Part shown: in pieces, positions 1 to 7,184 of the stretch
Layout: each line of letters starts with the position of its first letter
Numbering within the stretch: position 1 is the first letter of the stretch
Assembly (NCBI GenBank): GCA_036337945.1
Contig: JAYZDF010000106.1
Coordinates: 1-25,394, forward strand
DNA from: JAYZDF01 sp036337945
GTDB taxonomy: Bacteria; Myxococcota; Kuafuiibacteriia; Kuafuiibacteriales; Kuafuiibacteriaceae
DNA: 25,394 nucleotides
Reading direction: 5' to 3'
Notes under the pieces: generated by a model
Seen by the model: the letters and a program-made list of their open reading frames with translations, nothing else
Told to the model about the DNA's origin: nothing
Database searches by the model: none
Position numbers and translations under genes: made by a program

Positions 1-236
1 ATATCATTCCCACGTCATTGCATCGCCGCCGCTCGGTGAAAGCTAGATTTACCAAAGAGGAGCTGCAGCAAGGGATCAATATTTGTCGAGATTGCCATAA
101 TGCAGTTCACCATTTTCTCAGTAATAAAGAACTCAGTGAGAAATGGCACGGACTCGATGAGCTCTGCGCTCATCCTGAAATTGCAAAGTATATCGAATGG
201 GCTGCGCGGCAGTCCGGCCGAATACGTTTTGGATGA
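1..236 (+). CDS. HNH endonuclease-like protein, C-terminal part (cut by left edge)
   Basis: The frame is open to the left edge, so this is the C-terminal end of a longer gene; the TTG at 18 is internal and not the likely start. Visible residues include a His near SLHRRR, then a CRDCHNAVH stretch, which matches the CxxCH...H end of small HNH nucleases of the YisB type. The following NKELSEKW and HPEIAKYIEW stretches also look like the tail of that family. The first zinc-binding CxxC and the HH of the ββα-metal motif would lie to the left of the window. The gene ends with TGA and is convergent with the barrel-like gene that ends at 243. The DNA target and biological role cannot be told from a fragment. 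Confidence 0.7.
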   Translation, partial: IIPTSLHRRRSVKARFTKEELQQGINICRDCHNAVHHFLSNKELSEKWHGLDELCAHPEIAKYIEWAARQSGRIRFG

Positions 237-242
237 CTCCGA

Positions 243-1058
243 CTAAAACGTATATCCGATAACGCCGGCAAACAGATTTTCGCCTTTGTCCTCAGTGTCG
301 ATAAACGATCCTAGAAAGCTCAGAGATATGTGGTCTTCCCAGTTGTCAGGAAAGGGATAAATCCAAATGTCTACTCCCACGATTAACGGATTTCGAAGAT
401 TAAAGGACCGAGATGAATCAAATTGAACATTCTCGGTGCCGTAGGTGAGTGCAGTACTGAGATTCGGAGTTAGCCAAGCATAGGGACAAATCGATACATA
501 GTCATGGATAGAAAACTCCGCCATCGCACCGATTCCGGCACTCACAGAATTCGAGCGAAATTGAAGAGTCTGCCGATTGCCGCGCTCTTCGGCATCGTAA
601 ATGAGGCCGCGTAAGTTTATGAAGCTCGTCAAGGCGTGAGGTCGCTGGTTTTCAGAAGCTTCACTTTCCCAAAGCATATAATAAGCGCGAGTTTGCCAAC
701 CAAAGAGTATTCCGTTGGCTGAGACAGATAGGTCTTGGCCAAATAGATCGGAAAGATTGTTGAACGTCCCTGTGATTTCGGAAGCTCCCAAAGTGGCACC
801 GACTTGAATCCCATACCCGTGTCGGCTTTCAAATTGCCCCAGGTACTGTAAACCGTTTACCTGAAGGTTGATGTGGAGTGAGTTAGTAGCGGTTGTTTGG
901 GAAGCAAAGACGTAGCTTGGCGTGTGATGCAGGCGCGTCTTATCAATTCGAACGCGAGTAAGGGGAGGGCTGTAGCTAGCGTTAGAAATGCTCGGGTCGA
1001 ATGTAAGGATACTAATAGCTATGATAGGTGCCCAAATGACTCGCACGGTATCTTTCAC
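243..1058 (-). CDS. Probable outer-membrane beta-barrel protein, unknown function
   Basis: A 271-residue protein starting at GTG 1058, preceded by an AGGA ribosome-binding sequence five bases upstream. Residues 1-27 form a signal peptide (hydrophobic run APIIAISILTF, cleavage likely near SNA-SY). The rest is made of alternating polar and hydrophobic strands rich in Gly, Tyr, Trp and Phe, and the protein ends in GYTF, the C-terminal aromatic residue typical of BamA-inserted outer-membrane proteins. I infer an 8-12-stranded barrel in the outer membrane. No family was recognised. It follows the Gly/Met-repeat gene on the same strand after a 119-bp gap, so co-transcription is possible but not shown. 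Confidence 0.6.
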   Translation of the reverse strand: MKDTVRVIWAPIIAISILTFDPSISNASYSPPLTRVRIDKTRLHHTPSYVFASQTTATNSLHINLQVNGLQYLGQFESRHGYGIQVGATLGASEITGTFNNLSDLFGQDLSVSANGILFGWQTRAYYMLWESEASENQRPHALTSFINLRGLIYDAEERGNRQTLQFRSNSVSAGIGAMAEFSIHDYVSICPYAWLTPNLSTALTYGTENVQFDSSRSFNLRNPLIVGVDIWIYPFPDNWEDHISLSFLGSFIDTEDKGENLFAGVIGYTF

Positions 1059-1177
1059 GTATTCCTAATAGCACGTTAGAGCTGAGACAGAAAACAAACC
1101 TCGGTATGAACGTTACTTGAGCTTGAACGAGGAAGCGTCCACGTGAGTGTGCCGCGCATGTATTCGAAGAAACCGTC

Positions 1178-2287
1178 TTACTTGCGAATGAGAGTAAACT
1201 GAGTCGCTGTTTTGACGCTGCCCATGCCACCCAATGAAGTGGTGTTTGTCATGTCGCCCTTCATGCCGAGTAGCCGTCCTTTTCGCACGTCGAACTTTAC
1301 GTCTACTGTACCTTTCATTTTCGTGGCCATACTTGCGGCGGGCTGGCCTCCTGAACTATTGCCGCCGCCCATGCCTGGCATTCCGCCACCCATGCCTGGC
1401 ATACCGCCCATGCCTGGCATTCCACCCATGCCTGGCATTCCACCCATGCCTGGCATGCCATCTTCATCTTCGTCTTCGTCTTCGTCTGCGGGGGCTTGCA
1501 TCTTGGCCTCCATACCGATCTTGGTTTGGTAGTCGAGAATATTATTTCTCCAAGAGTTCACTGAGATGTTTACAGTCGCGAAAGGCATTTTCACTTGATG
1601 TGAGCCCGAAGTTGGAACAGGTCCTTCGGGCAATTGCATCATATGGAGGATGTCTTTCGGTAATATATCTACGCCCGGATCTTCTTTCTTTACTTTGACT
1701 TTCTTAAGTTTAGGCTTGTGCTTTTTGACTTCCATTTTGGCTTCGACTCTTCCGGTCTTCGGGTCAACGGAAGCAACGATTTCTACCGACTGGTCACCTA
1801 CTCGAGCTTTTCCGGATGCGCCATATTTCCCTTCTTGCTTCACGCCCACGTACATTTGATCATCTTTCATGTAGACAGTGACCATCTTGTAGAATTTTGC
1901 TTTCCCCTTTTTGTCGATTTCCGCCCTGACTTTTCGCGCTTGGGGAGGAATTTTGGTGATGCTTCCCACTTTTTTTCCGCCCTGGAACATGTCTAGTTTC
2001 TCGACCTCAAAGTCGATTTCTGCGGTACCGTTCGCGCGAACTTTGATGACTTTTTGAGAGAATGTACTCCGAGTCTTGATATTGGCGCCCATCCCGCCTC
2101 CGCCGCCGAGAGCACCTCCCATCATACCTCCAAGGGCACCACCGAGCTTCATCTCTATTTGGTTATCGGCTTCAAACTCAAACCGGTGGGTTTCACCTTT
2201 CTTCCACTTGTACTCGAGTTCAGCTGCGTGAACAGAGCCCGCTGCAAGCATGGTAATTGATGAGGTGATAAGTATTTGTCGAAGCAC
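1178..2287 (-). CDS. Secreted protein with GMPGMG repeats and an acidic run
   Basis: A 369-residue protein from GTG 2287, with an AGGGAG ribosome-binding site seven bases upstream. A signal peptide (about residues 1-21, ending SVHA-AE) implies export. The N-terminal half contains a Gly/Met-rich insert (LGGALGGMMGGALGGGGG) and then a lysine-rich beta region. Near residues 265-310 comes an alternating Asp-Glu run followed by five GMPGMG-type repeats. The final part again looks beta-rich. Overall the architecture resembles large DUF6263-like secreted proteins of Planctomycetes and Myxococcota, but I cannot prove that assignment. Function is unknown. The Gly/Met repeats could be flexible, or could bind a soft metal such as copper through Met sulfur; this is speculation. 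Confidence 0.75.
   Translation of the reverse strand: MLRQILITSSITMLAAGSVHAAELEYKWKKGETHRFEFEADNQIEMKLGGALGGMMGGALGGGGGMGANIKTRSTFSQKVIKVRANGTAEIDFEVEKLDMFQGGKKVGSITKIPPQARKVRAEIDKKGKAKFYKMVTVYMKDDQMYVGVKQEGKYGASGKARVGDQSVEIVASVDPKTGRVEAKMEVKKHKPKLKKVKVKKEDPGVDILPKDILHMMQLPEGPVPTSGSHQVKMPFATVNISVNSWRNNILDYQTKIGMEAKMQAPADEDEDEDEDGMPGMGGMPGMGGMPGMGGMPGMGGGMPGMGGGNSSGGQPAASMATKMKGTVDVKFDVRKGRLLGMKGDMTNTTSLGGMGSVKTATQFTLIRK
1368..1459 (-). repeat. 18-bp coding tandem repeat (GMPGMG units)
   Basis: About five units of an 18-bp sequence whose plus-strand form is close to cccatgcctggcattcca. Each encodes Gly-Met-Pro-Gly-Met-Gly on the minus strand. The two units at the low-coordinate end carry one or two extra Gly codons, so only the inner units are strictly periodic. 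Near-identity between units suggests slippage or unequal crossing-over and probable copy-number variation between strains. Confidence 0.85.
1459..1487 (-). repeat. Hexanucleotide repeat encoding an Asp-Glu run
   Basis: The plus strand shows repeated tcttcg units, which on the minus strand encode alternating Asp and Glu just before the GMPGMG repeats. Such short in-frame repeats are prone to length changes without breaking the frame. Confidence 0.75.
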
Positions 2288-2395
2288 TATGTTTCTCCCT
2301 TTCGCTAATTGACGCTCGAAACCTAGTCTTATTCATGACCGACTTCAACTTGGGCGACGACAATACGGATTCAAATAAGGGGATCTACGTTCCTA

Positions 2396-3235
2396 CTACA
2401 ATTTATTGGTAAAATCAGCGAACTGCTGCATCCCTACGGCGACTAAAGTGCCGTCTTCGTGCCAAAGTCGAGCTTGTACGTCCGAATAACCGTTGCCTAC
2501 GACCGTTGCCGGACCGTCATAGAGGAACCATGGATGGGCATTTTGGGTCGTTTCAGGAATCTCGAGGATTTGAAAATGACTGGATAGAGAGCTCGCCAGG
2601 AAAGGGGACTGGGCTTTGCTCCAAAGGGGAGGTGGATAAGCGTCCAAAAGTGCCAAAATTTGCGCGGCATCCATCGTCATCGGTATTGAGGGACGAATCC
2701 ACCCCAATACGTGGGCTGTTTCTCGACCCGCCAATGGGGTGTGACCCGGAATCCATCGATAGTCGAGATGTTGAATAAATTTTGGAGTAATGGGTGGCAA
2801 AAAAGGAAACTCATCGCCTTCCTCCGGAGGAACAACGTCCGGCATCGGTATTCTGGGTATGGTGAGGCTGCCGCTTCTCGGCGAGCCATAAGACAGAGTG
2901 GCTGTCGTTGCGACATGACCATTTTGATGTATTTCGCATGAAACATGTGAGACGGAGCTGCCAGAGCGGAGAAGTTGTACTTTGATTTCTACGGCACCCA
3001 CACTAACGGGGGCCACATAAGTCATATTCATAGTGCGAAGTGGGCGACCTTCAGGCACGGAGTGCGTGGCTGCTCTCGCACTCATCGCCAGTAATAACCC
3101 GCCAAAGCATGCTCGCCCCTGACTCCATTCCTCATTGATTTCACACTCAAAATTGTTCTCGGAATCTAACTTTTTCAGGTTGATTTCGTTATCCATATTG
3201 CGAGGTTTTCGAGTTTGGGGTTCAGAGGAAAACAT
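2396..3235 (-). CDS. Acyl-CoA thioesterase-like double-hotdog protein (TesB-like)
   Basis: A 279-residue protein of the length usual for TesB-type or 4HBT_3 thioesterases, which carry two hotdog folds in one chain and hydrolyse acyl-CoA thioesters in the cytoplasm. Family-like stretches include the first-strand region with FGGLLLAMSARAA, the MNMTYVAPVSVG strand, and GNGYSDVQARLWHEDGTLVA at the end. The sequence WIRPSIPMTMDAAQILALLDAYPPPLW matches the second hotdog. The start is uncertain: ATG at 3235 gives the longest form and ATG at 3196 gives 266 residues; neither has a good Shine-Dalgarno sequence. There is no signal peptide. Substrate chain length cannot be read from sequence. Confidence 0.75.
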   Translation of the reverse strand: MFSSEPQTRKPRNMDNEINLKKLDSENNFECEINEEWSQGRACFGGLLLAMSARAATHSVPEGRPLRTMNMTYVAPVSVGAVEIKVQLLRSGSSVSHVSCEIHQNGHVATTATLSYGSPRSGSLTIPRIPMPDVVPPEEGDEFPFLPPITPKFIQHLDYRWIPGHTPLAGRETAHVLGWIRPSIPMTMDAAQILALLDAYPPPLWSKAQSPFLASSLSSHFQILEIPETTQNAHPWFLYDGPATVVGNGYSDVQARLWHEDGTLVAVGMQQFADFTNKL

Positions 3236-3386
3236 GCGGAGAGTTGACCGGAAACGTGGAAAATATGCAAATCTCGCAAGGGTTATTTCAGAGCTCTTAT
3301 TGAACCCTTAGCGGCAGCCATCGAGTTACCCGGTGATAAAAACTACTCGTAAGTTTCGGGTTGTCACTGAGAACATATTGTCTCGT

Positions 3387-3403
3387 TACGTGCGAAGCGC
3401 GTA
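3387..3403. promoter_or_regulatory. Imperfect palindrome upstream of the Nudix/HTH gene, possible operator
   Basis: The 17-bp sequence TACGTGCGAAGCGCGTA pairs at 12 of 17 positions when compared with its reverse complement. It ends 18 bp before the GTG start of the NrtR-like gene. Regulators of this kind often bind their own promoter, so an autoregulatory site is possible; the call rests on symmetry and position only. Confidence 0.25.
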
Positions 3404-3421
3404 CGGACCATTGACCCGAGA

Positions 3422-4135
3422 GTGGAAGTAGCTCAAAACGAGGTCGTGAAAGTCTCCGACAAATATCCTCGACCCTCAGTGACCGTGGATTGTTGTGTTT
3501 TTGGTGTAGACCAAGAAGGTCTCAAGCTTATGCTCATCAAACGTCGGACAGAACCCTTCGAGGATTGTTGGGCCTTACCTGGCGGCTTCGTGGGAATCGA
3601 AGAAACAACCGATGCGGCTGCACGACGTGAGCTTGAAGAAGAAACAGGCGCGAAGGATTTGTTTCTTGAGCAACTCTACACGTTTAGTACGGTGGATCGA
3701 GATCCTAGGGGCAGAGTTATATCGGTGGCTTATTTTGCCTTGGTTAAGCCGGACAGTATCCAAATTCGCGTGGGAGATGAAGCCAAAGAGGTCGGCTGGT
3801 TTGGTGCACGTGATTTGCCCGACCTTGCCTTTGACCACGAAAGTATCGTCTCCACTGCCTTACAGCGTTTGGTCGGGAAGGTTAGGTATCAACCCATCGG
3901 TTTTGAGTTACTTCCTCAAAAATTTACCCTATCGCATCTGCAAAAAATTTATGAGGTGATTCTCGGACGTGAGTTGGACAAGAGAAACTTTCGCCGAGCC
4001 GTTCTCAAAATGGGGATTTTAGATACATTAGACGAAAAGGAAAGTGGCGTGCCGCACAGACCGTCTCAGCTTTATAGGTTTGACCAAGCTGAATACGAAC
4101 GTTTGGTCCAAAGAGGTTTTAGTTTCGAGTTGTAG
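3422..4135 (+). CDS. Nudix hydrolase with C-terminal winged helix, NrtR-like
   Basis: A 237-residue protein from GTG 3422. Residues about 18-150 form a Nudix domain with a complete Nudix box: G55, E61, R69-E70, E73-E74 and G76 fit GX5EX7REUXEEXGU. Residues about 160-225 (FELLPQKFTLSHLQKIYE and onward) match the winged-helix domain found at the end of NrtR repressors of NAD metabolism and in related COG1051 proteins. NrtR binds ADP-ribose through its Nudix domain; many members have lost catalytic residues, but here the box is intact, so an active ADP-ribose or nucleotide-sugar pyrophosphatase is possible. No NAD biosynthesis gene is adjacent. It converges with the gene ending at 4144, leaving eight bases between them. 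Confidence 0.85.
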   Translation: MEVAQNEVVKVSDKYPRPSVTVDCCVFGVDQEGLKLMLIKRRTEPFEDCWALPGGFVGIEETTDAAARRELEEETGAKDLFLEQLYTFSTVDRDPRGRVISVAYFALVKPDSIQIRVGDEAKEVGWFGARDLPDLAFDHESIVSTALQRLVGKVRYQPIGFELLPQKFTLSHLQKIYEVILGRELDKRNFRRAVLKMGILDTLDEKESGVPHRPSQLYRFDQAEYERLVQRGFSFEL

Positions 4136-4143
4136 TTCGGAAC

Positions 4144-4776
4144 TTACCGAGCTCGTTTACTAAGTGCTTCTAGTTGCTGAATGGCGCCGTCGATGGCCTT
4201 TTTATTTTTCTTGTAAACCTTGATCGAGGAAGCTGGATAATTGGCCAAGAAGGCCAGCATTCGCATCCCTCGTTCCATCTGCGTTTTCATTTGGGTTTGA
4301 ATCTCGGCGGGCGCTTTTGCGAGCATAGGCGCCATTTCCTTTTGGCGTTGTTTGGCTTTGACGAGATCTTCTTTTGCTTTTTTCCTGTTCTTTTGGTCTG
4401 CGCCTTGAGAAGCCAATCGAAGTTTTGCCGTTAGGACGATCATCTCGCTGAAAACAATTCCAGATTTCTTGAGAGACTGCTCAATTTTCTTTTGACGCTC
4501 TGCCTCAGGAAGCAATGCGAGTTGCTTTGCTTGCTCGATATTCTTGCTTACCCAAGATTCGTATTTACGTGCAATTTTTAGGAATTTATTGACGTCTTTT
4601 TGTGTGATCGGGCCCATGGCTTTTTCCATGAGCGCCATCATTTGATTCATTTGCTCGATCTGAGCCGGTGTTGGTGCGCTTCTCCCGGCGGGCGGCGCAG
4701 GCAGTTGGGCGCTCGAGAGGTTTGGGAGAGCCAGTAGTAGTCCTAAAACATAGGCGAAAACACGAGATAACTTCAT
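4144..4776 (-). CDS. Secreted Lys/Gln/Met-rich alpha-helical protein, unknown function
   Basis: The frame is open back to 4893, but I chose ATG 4776 because residues from there (MKLSRVFAYVLGLLLALPNLSSA) make a clean signal peptide, whereas the longer start buries it behind about 39 unlikely residues. The mature 187-residue chain starts with a Pro/Ala-rich segment (LPAPPAGRSAPTP) and then is nearly all predicted helix, with many Lys, Gln, Met and Ala residues (for example KNRKKAKEDLVKAKQRQKEM). No Cys and no known catalytic motif are visible. It may be a periplasmic coiled-coil protein. Family not recognised. No Shine-Dalgarno sequence is evident. Confidence 0.65.
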   Translation of the reverse strand: MKLSRVFAYVLGLLLALPNLSSAQLPAPPAGRSAPTPAQIEQMNQMMALMEKAMGPITQKDVNKFLKIARKYESWVSKNIEQAKQLALLPEAERQKKIEQSLKKSGIVFSEMIVLTAKLRLASQGADQKNRKKAKEDLVKAKQRQKEMAPMLAKAPAEIQTQMKTQMERGMRMLAFLANYPASSIKVYKKNKKAIDGAIQQLEALSKRAR

Positions 4777-4916
4777 GACGAGAAGCCGTATCAAACTGGA
4801 TAGGCAATAGGCAATCAGATGTTTGTCATGCCTCGGTAGCGTGAATATGATTTGGGAGAGTCCTAGTCTCTGGGATGTAATAAGAAATCTCATTTCCTTG
4901 TGCTAGAGTACGGTTG

Positions 4917-6683
4917 ATGAATTTTCGACTGGGTTTCCGCACGTCATTCTCTCTCCTCGCTGTACTTGCCCTGTTTGCCTGTACTGAAAATGCAACGAGC
5001 GATCTAAATGGCCGGCAAAATACCATGCAGAACAGTTCACCAGACGCGGGGTTACCCGTTGATGCCGCGGTCGAACCTGTGGACAAGACCGCCGAATTGT
5101 TTCGCCAAGACAAGGTACTCAAAGTTGAACTCGAGGTTTCGGAAGAGAGCTGGGCGCAAGTGCGCGATGGGTTTCGTGAGTTTTACGACATTCTCTCGAG
5201 TGAGGACTGCATGGATGAACCTCTTGCGGTTGGCTTCCCCGCGGTGGAGGCATCTGCGACGGTCGACGGTCAACGCTTTGAAAAGGTCGGTTTGAGTAAA
5301 TCAAGTATTCTAGGAAACCGTGAAGAAGCCAGACCTTCATTGAAAATTGAATTTGATTACTCGGGCTCTGGTAAGACGCTAAATGGTCTTTCGACCATGC
5401 TCCTAAACGGCGTTCCGCAAGATCGAGGCGTCATCCGGGAATGCCTTGCCCACGATTTATATCGCAAAGGAGGATTGATATCGCCGAGGTGTAATTTTGC
5501 AGAAGTCTTCGTGAATGGAGAAAGCCTCGGAATCTATAGTCACTTGGAGCAAATTGATCAGGGGTTTATCGAAAGAAATTTCGATGGAGCATCAGGCAGT
5601 CTCTGGAGAGGTTTAGCTTCCGATTTTCGCGAGGGTTGGACGCAGACATTTATAAACCTTGACCCGAAAGATAATACCACTCAACCGAGCGACGCGATTC
5701 TCGCGCTAACGAACGCGCTGAAGGCACCTTCCTCAAATTTGGTGGAGTCACTGAGTGGACTCATCGACTTGGACTCATTTCTTACGTATTGGGCCTTCGA
5801 ATCCCTTTTGGGACATTGGTCGGGCTACGCAGGAAATCGCGACAACTTTGTTTTGTTTGTTGATGATGCGTCGAAAAAAGTTTCGTTTATATTACTTGGG
5901 GCTCCAACAACTTTTTCGGCGGAGCATCCACTTCGAGCTGAACCCGGCCCTAACCTCGTGTTGGCGCAAGGATTTCTCGCGAATCGACTCTATCAAGATT
6001 CGCAAGGGCGAACACTTTATCTCAACAAGATGGAGCAAATCCTGCGCGAGTATTGGAATGAAGATGAGTTATTGTCCCAGATAAATGACTTCGAAGGGCT
6101 TATCAGAACTAAAGTAAAGAGGGAGGGCTTCGGTGAAGGAATCGACAGCGTTCGCCAATTCGTGCGAGAACGGCGAAATCTAATCCAGACAGAAATTGAT
6201 TCCAATCGACTCGATTGGAATCCCGAACTTCCTGACACTGTCTGCCGAGGACCGCTGGTCAAAATGGATGGAACGGTATCTACAACTTGGGGAACACATC
6301 CGACCGATGATGGCTTTATGACCGGCACAGGCACCATGAATCTGGAGTTTGGCGATATCTTTTTACCCGATTTGGCTGGCGGTGGTTCCGCAGGCTACGA
6401 CGAGAATAGCGGCACTCAAGATACGGCGATTGTTATGGCGGTGTCTTTTATTCCTAATGCAGGATTTCCGGTTTTATTTATGTCAGTTCCAACTTCCTCA
6501 TTCAAAGACGGAGAAACGGTCGTAGTCGATCGCACTGACGTTGCGGGGTTATATTTCTTTCAACCTTTCGATGGACCGTTTACCTATGTAGGAACCGTTA
6601 GTACCGGAACTGTGACTATTCAAAAAGCCAGCACCAGCACCGGTGCAGAAGTTCTTCTCAATTACGAGGTCGAGGTTTTCTAG
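4917..6683 (+). CDS. CotH-like kinase-fold lipoprotein
   Basis: A 588-residue protein. ATG 4917 is preferred over the TTG at 4914. Residues 1-22 form a lipoprotein signal with lipid-anchored Cys22 (LALFAC-T). Residues about 65-430 match the CotH family (PF08757): KSSILGNREEARPSLKIEFDYSG, LSTMLLNGVPQDRGVIRECLA, CNFAEVFVNGESLGIYSHLEQID, and YWAFESLLGHWSGYAGNRDNF. CotH from Bacillus is a secreted atypical protein kinase. Here the stretch that is usually IPWxxD or WGxDxxF reads ILLGAPTTFS (about residues 325-334), so the acidic metal ligand expected there is missing. Residues 440-588 form a Gly/Thr-rich beta domain. I infer an extracytoplasmic lipoprotein that is either inactive or uses other residues. 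Confidence 0.8.
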   Translation: MNFRLGFRTSFSLLAVLALFACTENATSDLNGRQNTMQNSSPDAGLPVDAAVEPVDKTAELFRQDKVLKVELEVSEESWAQVRDGFREFYDILSSEDCMDEPLAVGFPAVEASATVDGQRFEKVGLSKSSILGNREEARPSLKIEFDYSGSGKTLNGLSTMLLNGVPQDRGVIRECLAHDLYRKGGLISPRCNFAEVFVNGESLGIYSHLEQIDQGFIERNFDGASGSLWRGLASDFREGWTQTFINLDPKDNTTQPSDAILALTNALKAPSSNLVESLSGLIDLDSFLTYWAFESLLGHWSGYAGNRDNFVLFVDDASKKVSFILLGAPTTFSAEHPLRAEPGPNLVLAQGFLANRLYQDSQGRTLYLNKMEQILREYWNEDELLSQINDFEGLIRTKVKREGFGEGIDSVRQFVRERRNLIQTEIDSNRLDWNPELPDTVCRGPLVKMDGTVSTTWGTHPTDDGFMTGTGTMNLEFGDIFLPDLAGGGSAGYDENSGTQDTAIVMAVSFIPNAGFPVLFMSVPTSSFKDGETVVVDRTDVAGLYFFQPFDGPFTYVGTVSTGTVTIQKASTSTGAEVLLNYEVEVF

Positions 6684-6729
6684 AGTGTCTCGCAATAGTG
6701 ATAGACGACAGGCGTAAGTTTGAACGTTC

Positions 6730-6758
6730 TTGATGCCTGAGCGCATCGGGCTTATAAT
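6730..6758 (+). promoter_or_regulatory. Sigma70-type promoter of the DCC selenoprotein gene
   Basis: TTGATG (6730-6735; 4 of 6 matches to TTGACA) and a perfect TATAAT (6753-6758) are separated by exactly 17 bp. Transcription would start near 6764-6766, about eight to ten bases before ATG 6774, giving a very short leader. It is placed immediately upstream of the UGA-containing gene. Confidence 0.6.
6732..6747. promoter_or_regulatory. Inverted repeat within promoter spacer, possible operator
   Basis: GATGC and GCATC are perfect inverted arms separated by six bases, and the element overlaps the -35 box and the -35/-10 spacer. A repressor bound here would block RNA polymerase. Five-base arms can occur by chance. 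Confidence 0.25.
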
Positions 6759-6773
6759 TATCAAGAGCCGCTA

Positions 6774-7184
6774 ATGAAGTTAGATGCTACAAACAGCTTC
6801 CGCCCACCGAAAGACATCATCCTATGGGATGGTGACTGAGGATTCTGACGACGAGTAAGTGCCTGGGTCAGGCATAAAGATACAGACAACTTTTTTCAGC
6901 TCTACGCATTTCAAAAAGCACCTTCGCCACCTATGAATGATGTGCTGTATGAAGAGTGCAAAAAGTCTATTTATGTCGTGACACGAGAAGGAAAGATGCT
7001 GAACCGTGGTCGTGCCGTGATCCACATTTTTTCCGCTATTGGCTACGGCTGGATGAAACTTGCGCTTGTTCCGCCACTCATTTACTTCGTGGATATAGGA
7101 TATATGTTTGTGGCTCGTAATCGTCGTTTCTTTTCAAAGTTCCTGTTTACTGAGGAAAGAGAGCTCGACGATGAGTTGAGCTAA
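6774..7184 (+). CDS. DCC-family (DUF393) thiol oxidoreductase, predicted selenoprotein with Sec-x-x-Sec
   Basis: ATG 6774 through TAA 7184 is one continuous frame of 136 residues if two in-frame TGA codons (6837-6839, 6846-6848) are read as selenocysteine. The DCC family has a D-x-x-C-x-x-C redox motif near the N-terminus, commonly DGDCGFCRR; here it reads DGD-U-GF-U-RR, with U22 and U25 exactly on the two catalytic Cys positions. Downstream sequence also fits the family: APSPPM at residues 49-54, KSIYVVTREG, LNRGRAVIHI, a hydrophobic LALVPPLIYFVDIGY segment and ARNRRFFSKFLF near the end. There is no signal peptide, so the protein is probably cytosolic or membrane-peripheral. A promoter and a SECIS-like hairpin accompany it. 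Its 3' end overlaps the convergent lipoprotein gene by four bases. Starting at ATG 6933 would discard the redox centre. Confidence 0.85.
6859..6875 (+). promoter_or_regulatory. SECIS-like hairpin for selenocysteine insertion
   Basis: GTGCCTG (6859-6865), loop GGT (6866-6868) and CAGGCAT (6869-6875) form a 7-bp stem, six Watson-Crick pairs plus a G-U at the base. The loop starts 17 nt after the second UGA and 26 nt after the first. Bacterial SECIS elements lie just after the UGA and carry a G or GU in a small apical loop; in E. coli fdhF, as I recall it, 18 nt separate the UGA from the GGU. One hairpin in range of both UGA codons could serve both. The bulged U of fdhF is absent. Confidence 0.7.

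Noticed and set aside
1212..1532. Pro/Met-rich plus-strand open frame
   Set aside because: It is the antisense reading of the GMPGMG repeats of the secreted protein.
6837..6848. TGA codons as reassigned Trp or Gly, or as a pseudogene
   Set aside because: TGA ends other genes in the window and Trp is encoded by TGG; both TGA codons sit only at the family's catalytic Cys positions, and the rest of the frame is undamaged.
6933..7184. Stand-alone 83-residue gene starting at ATG 6933
   Set aside because: It is only the C-terminal two thirds of the DCC protein; the same frame continues upstream through the two UGA codons to ATG 6774, next to the promoter.
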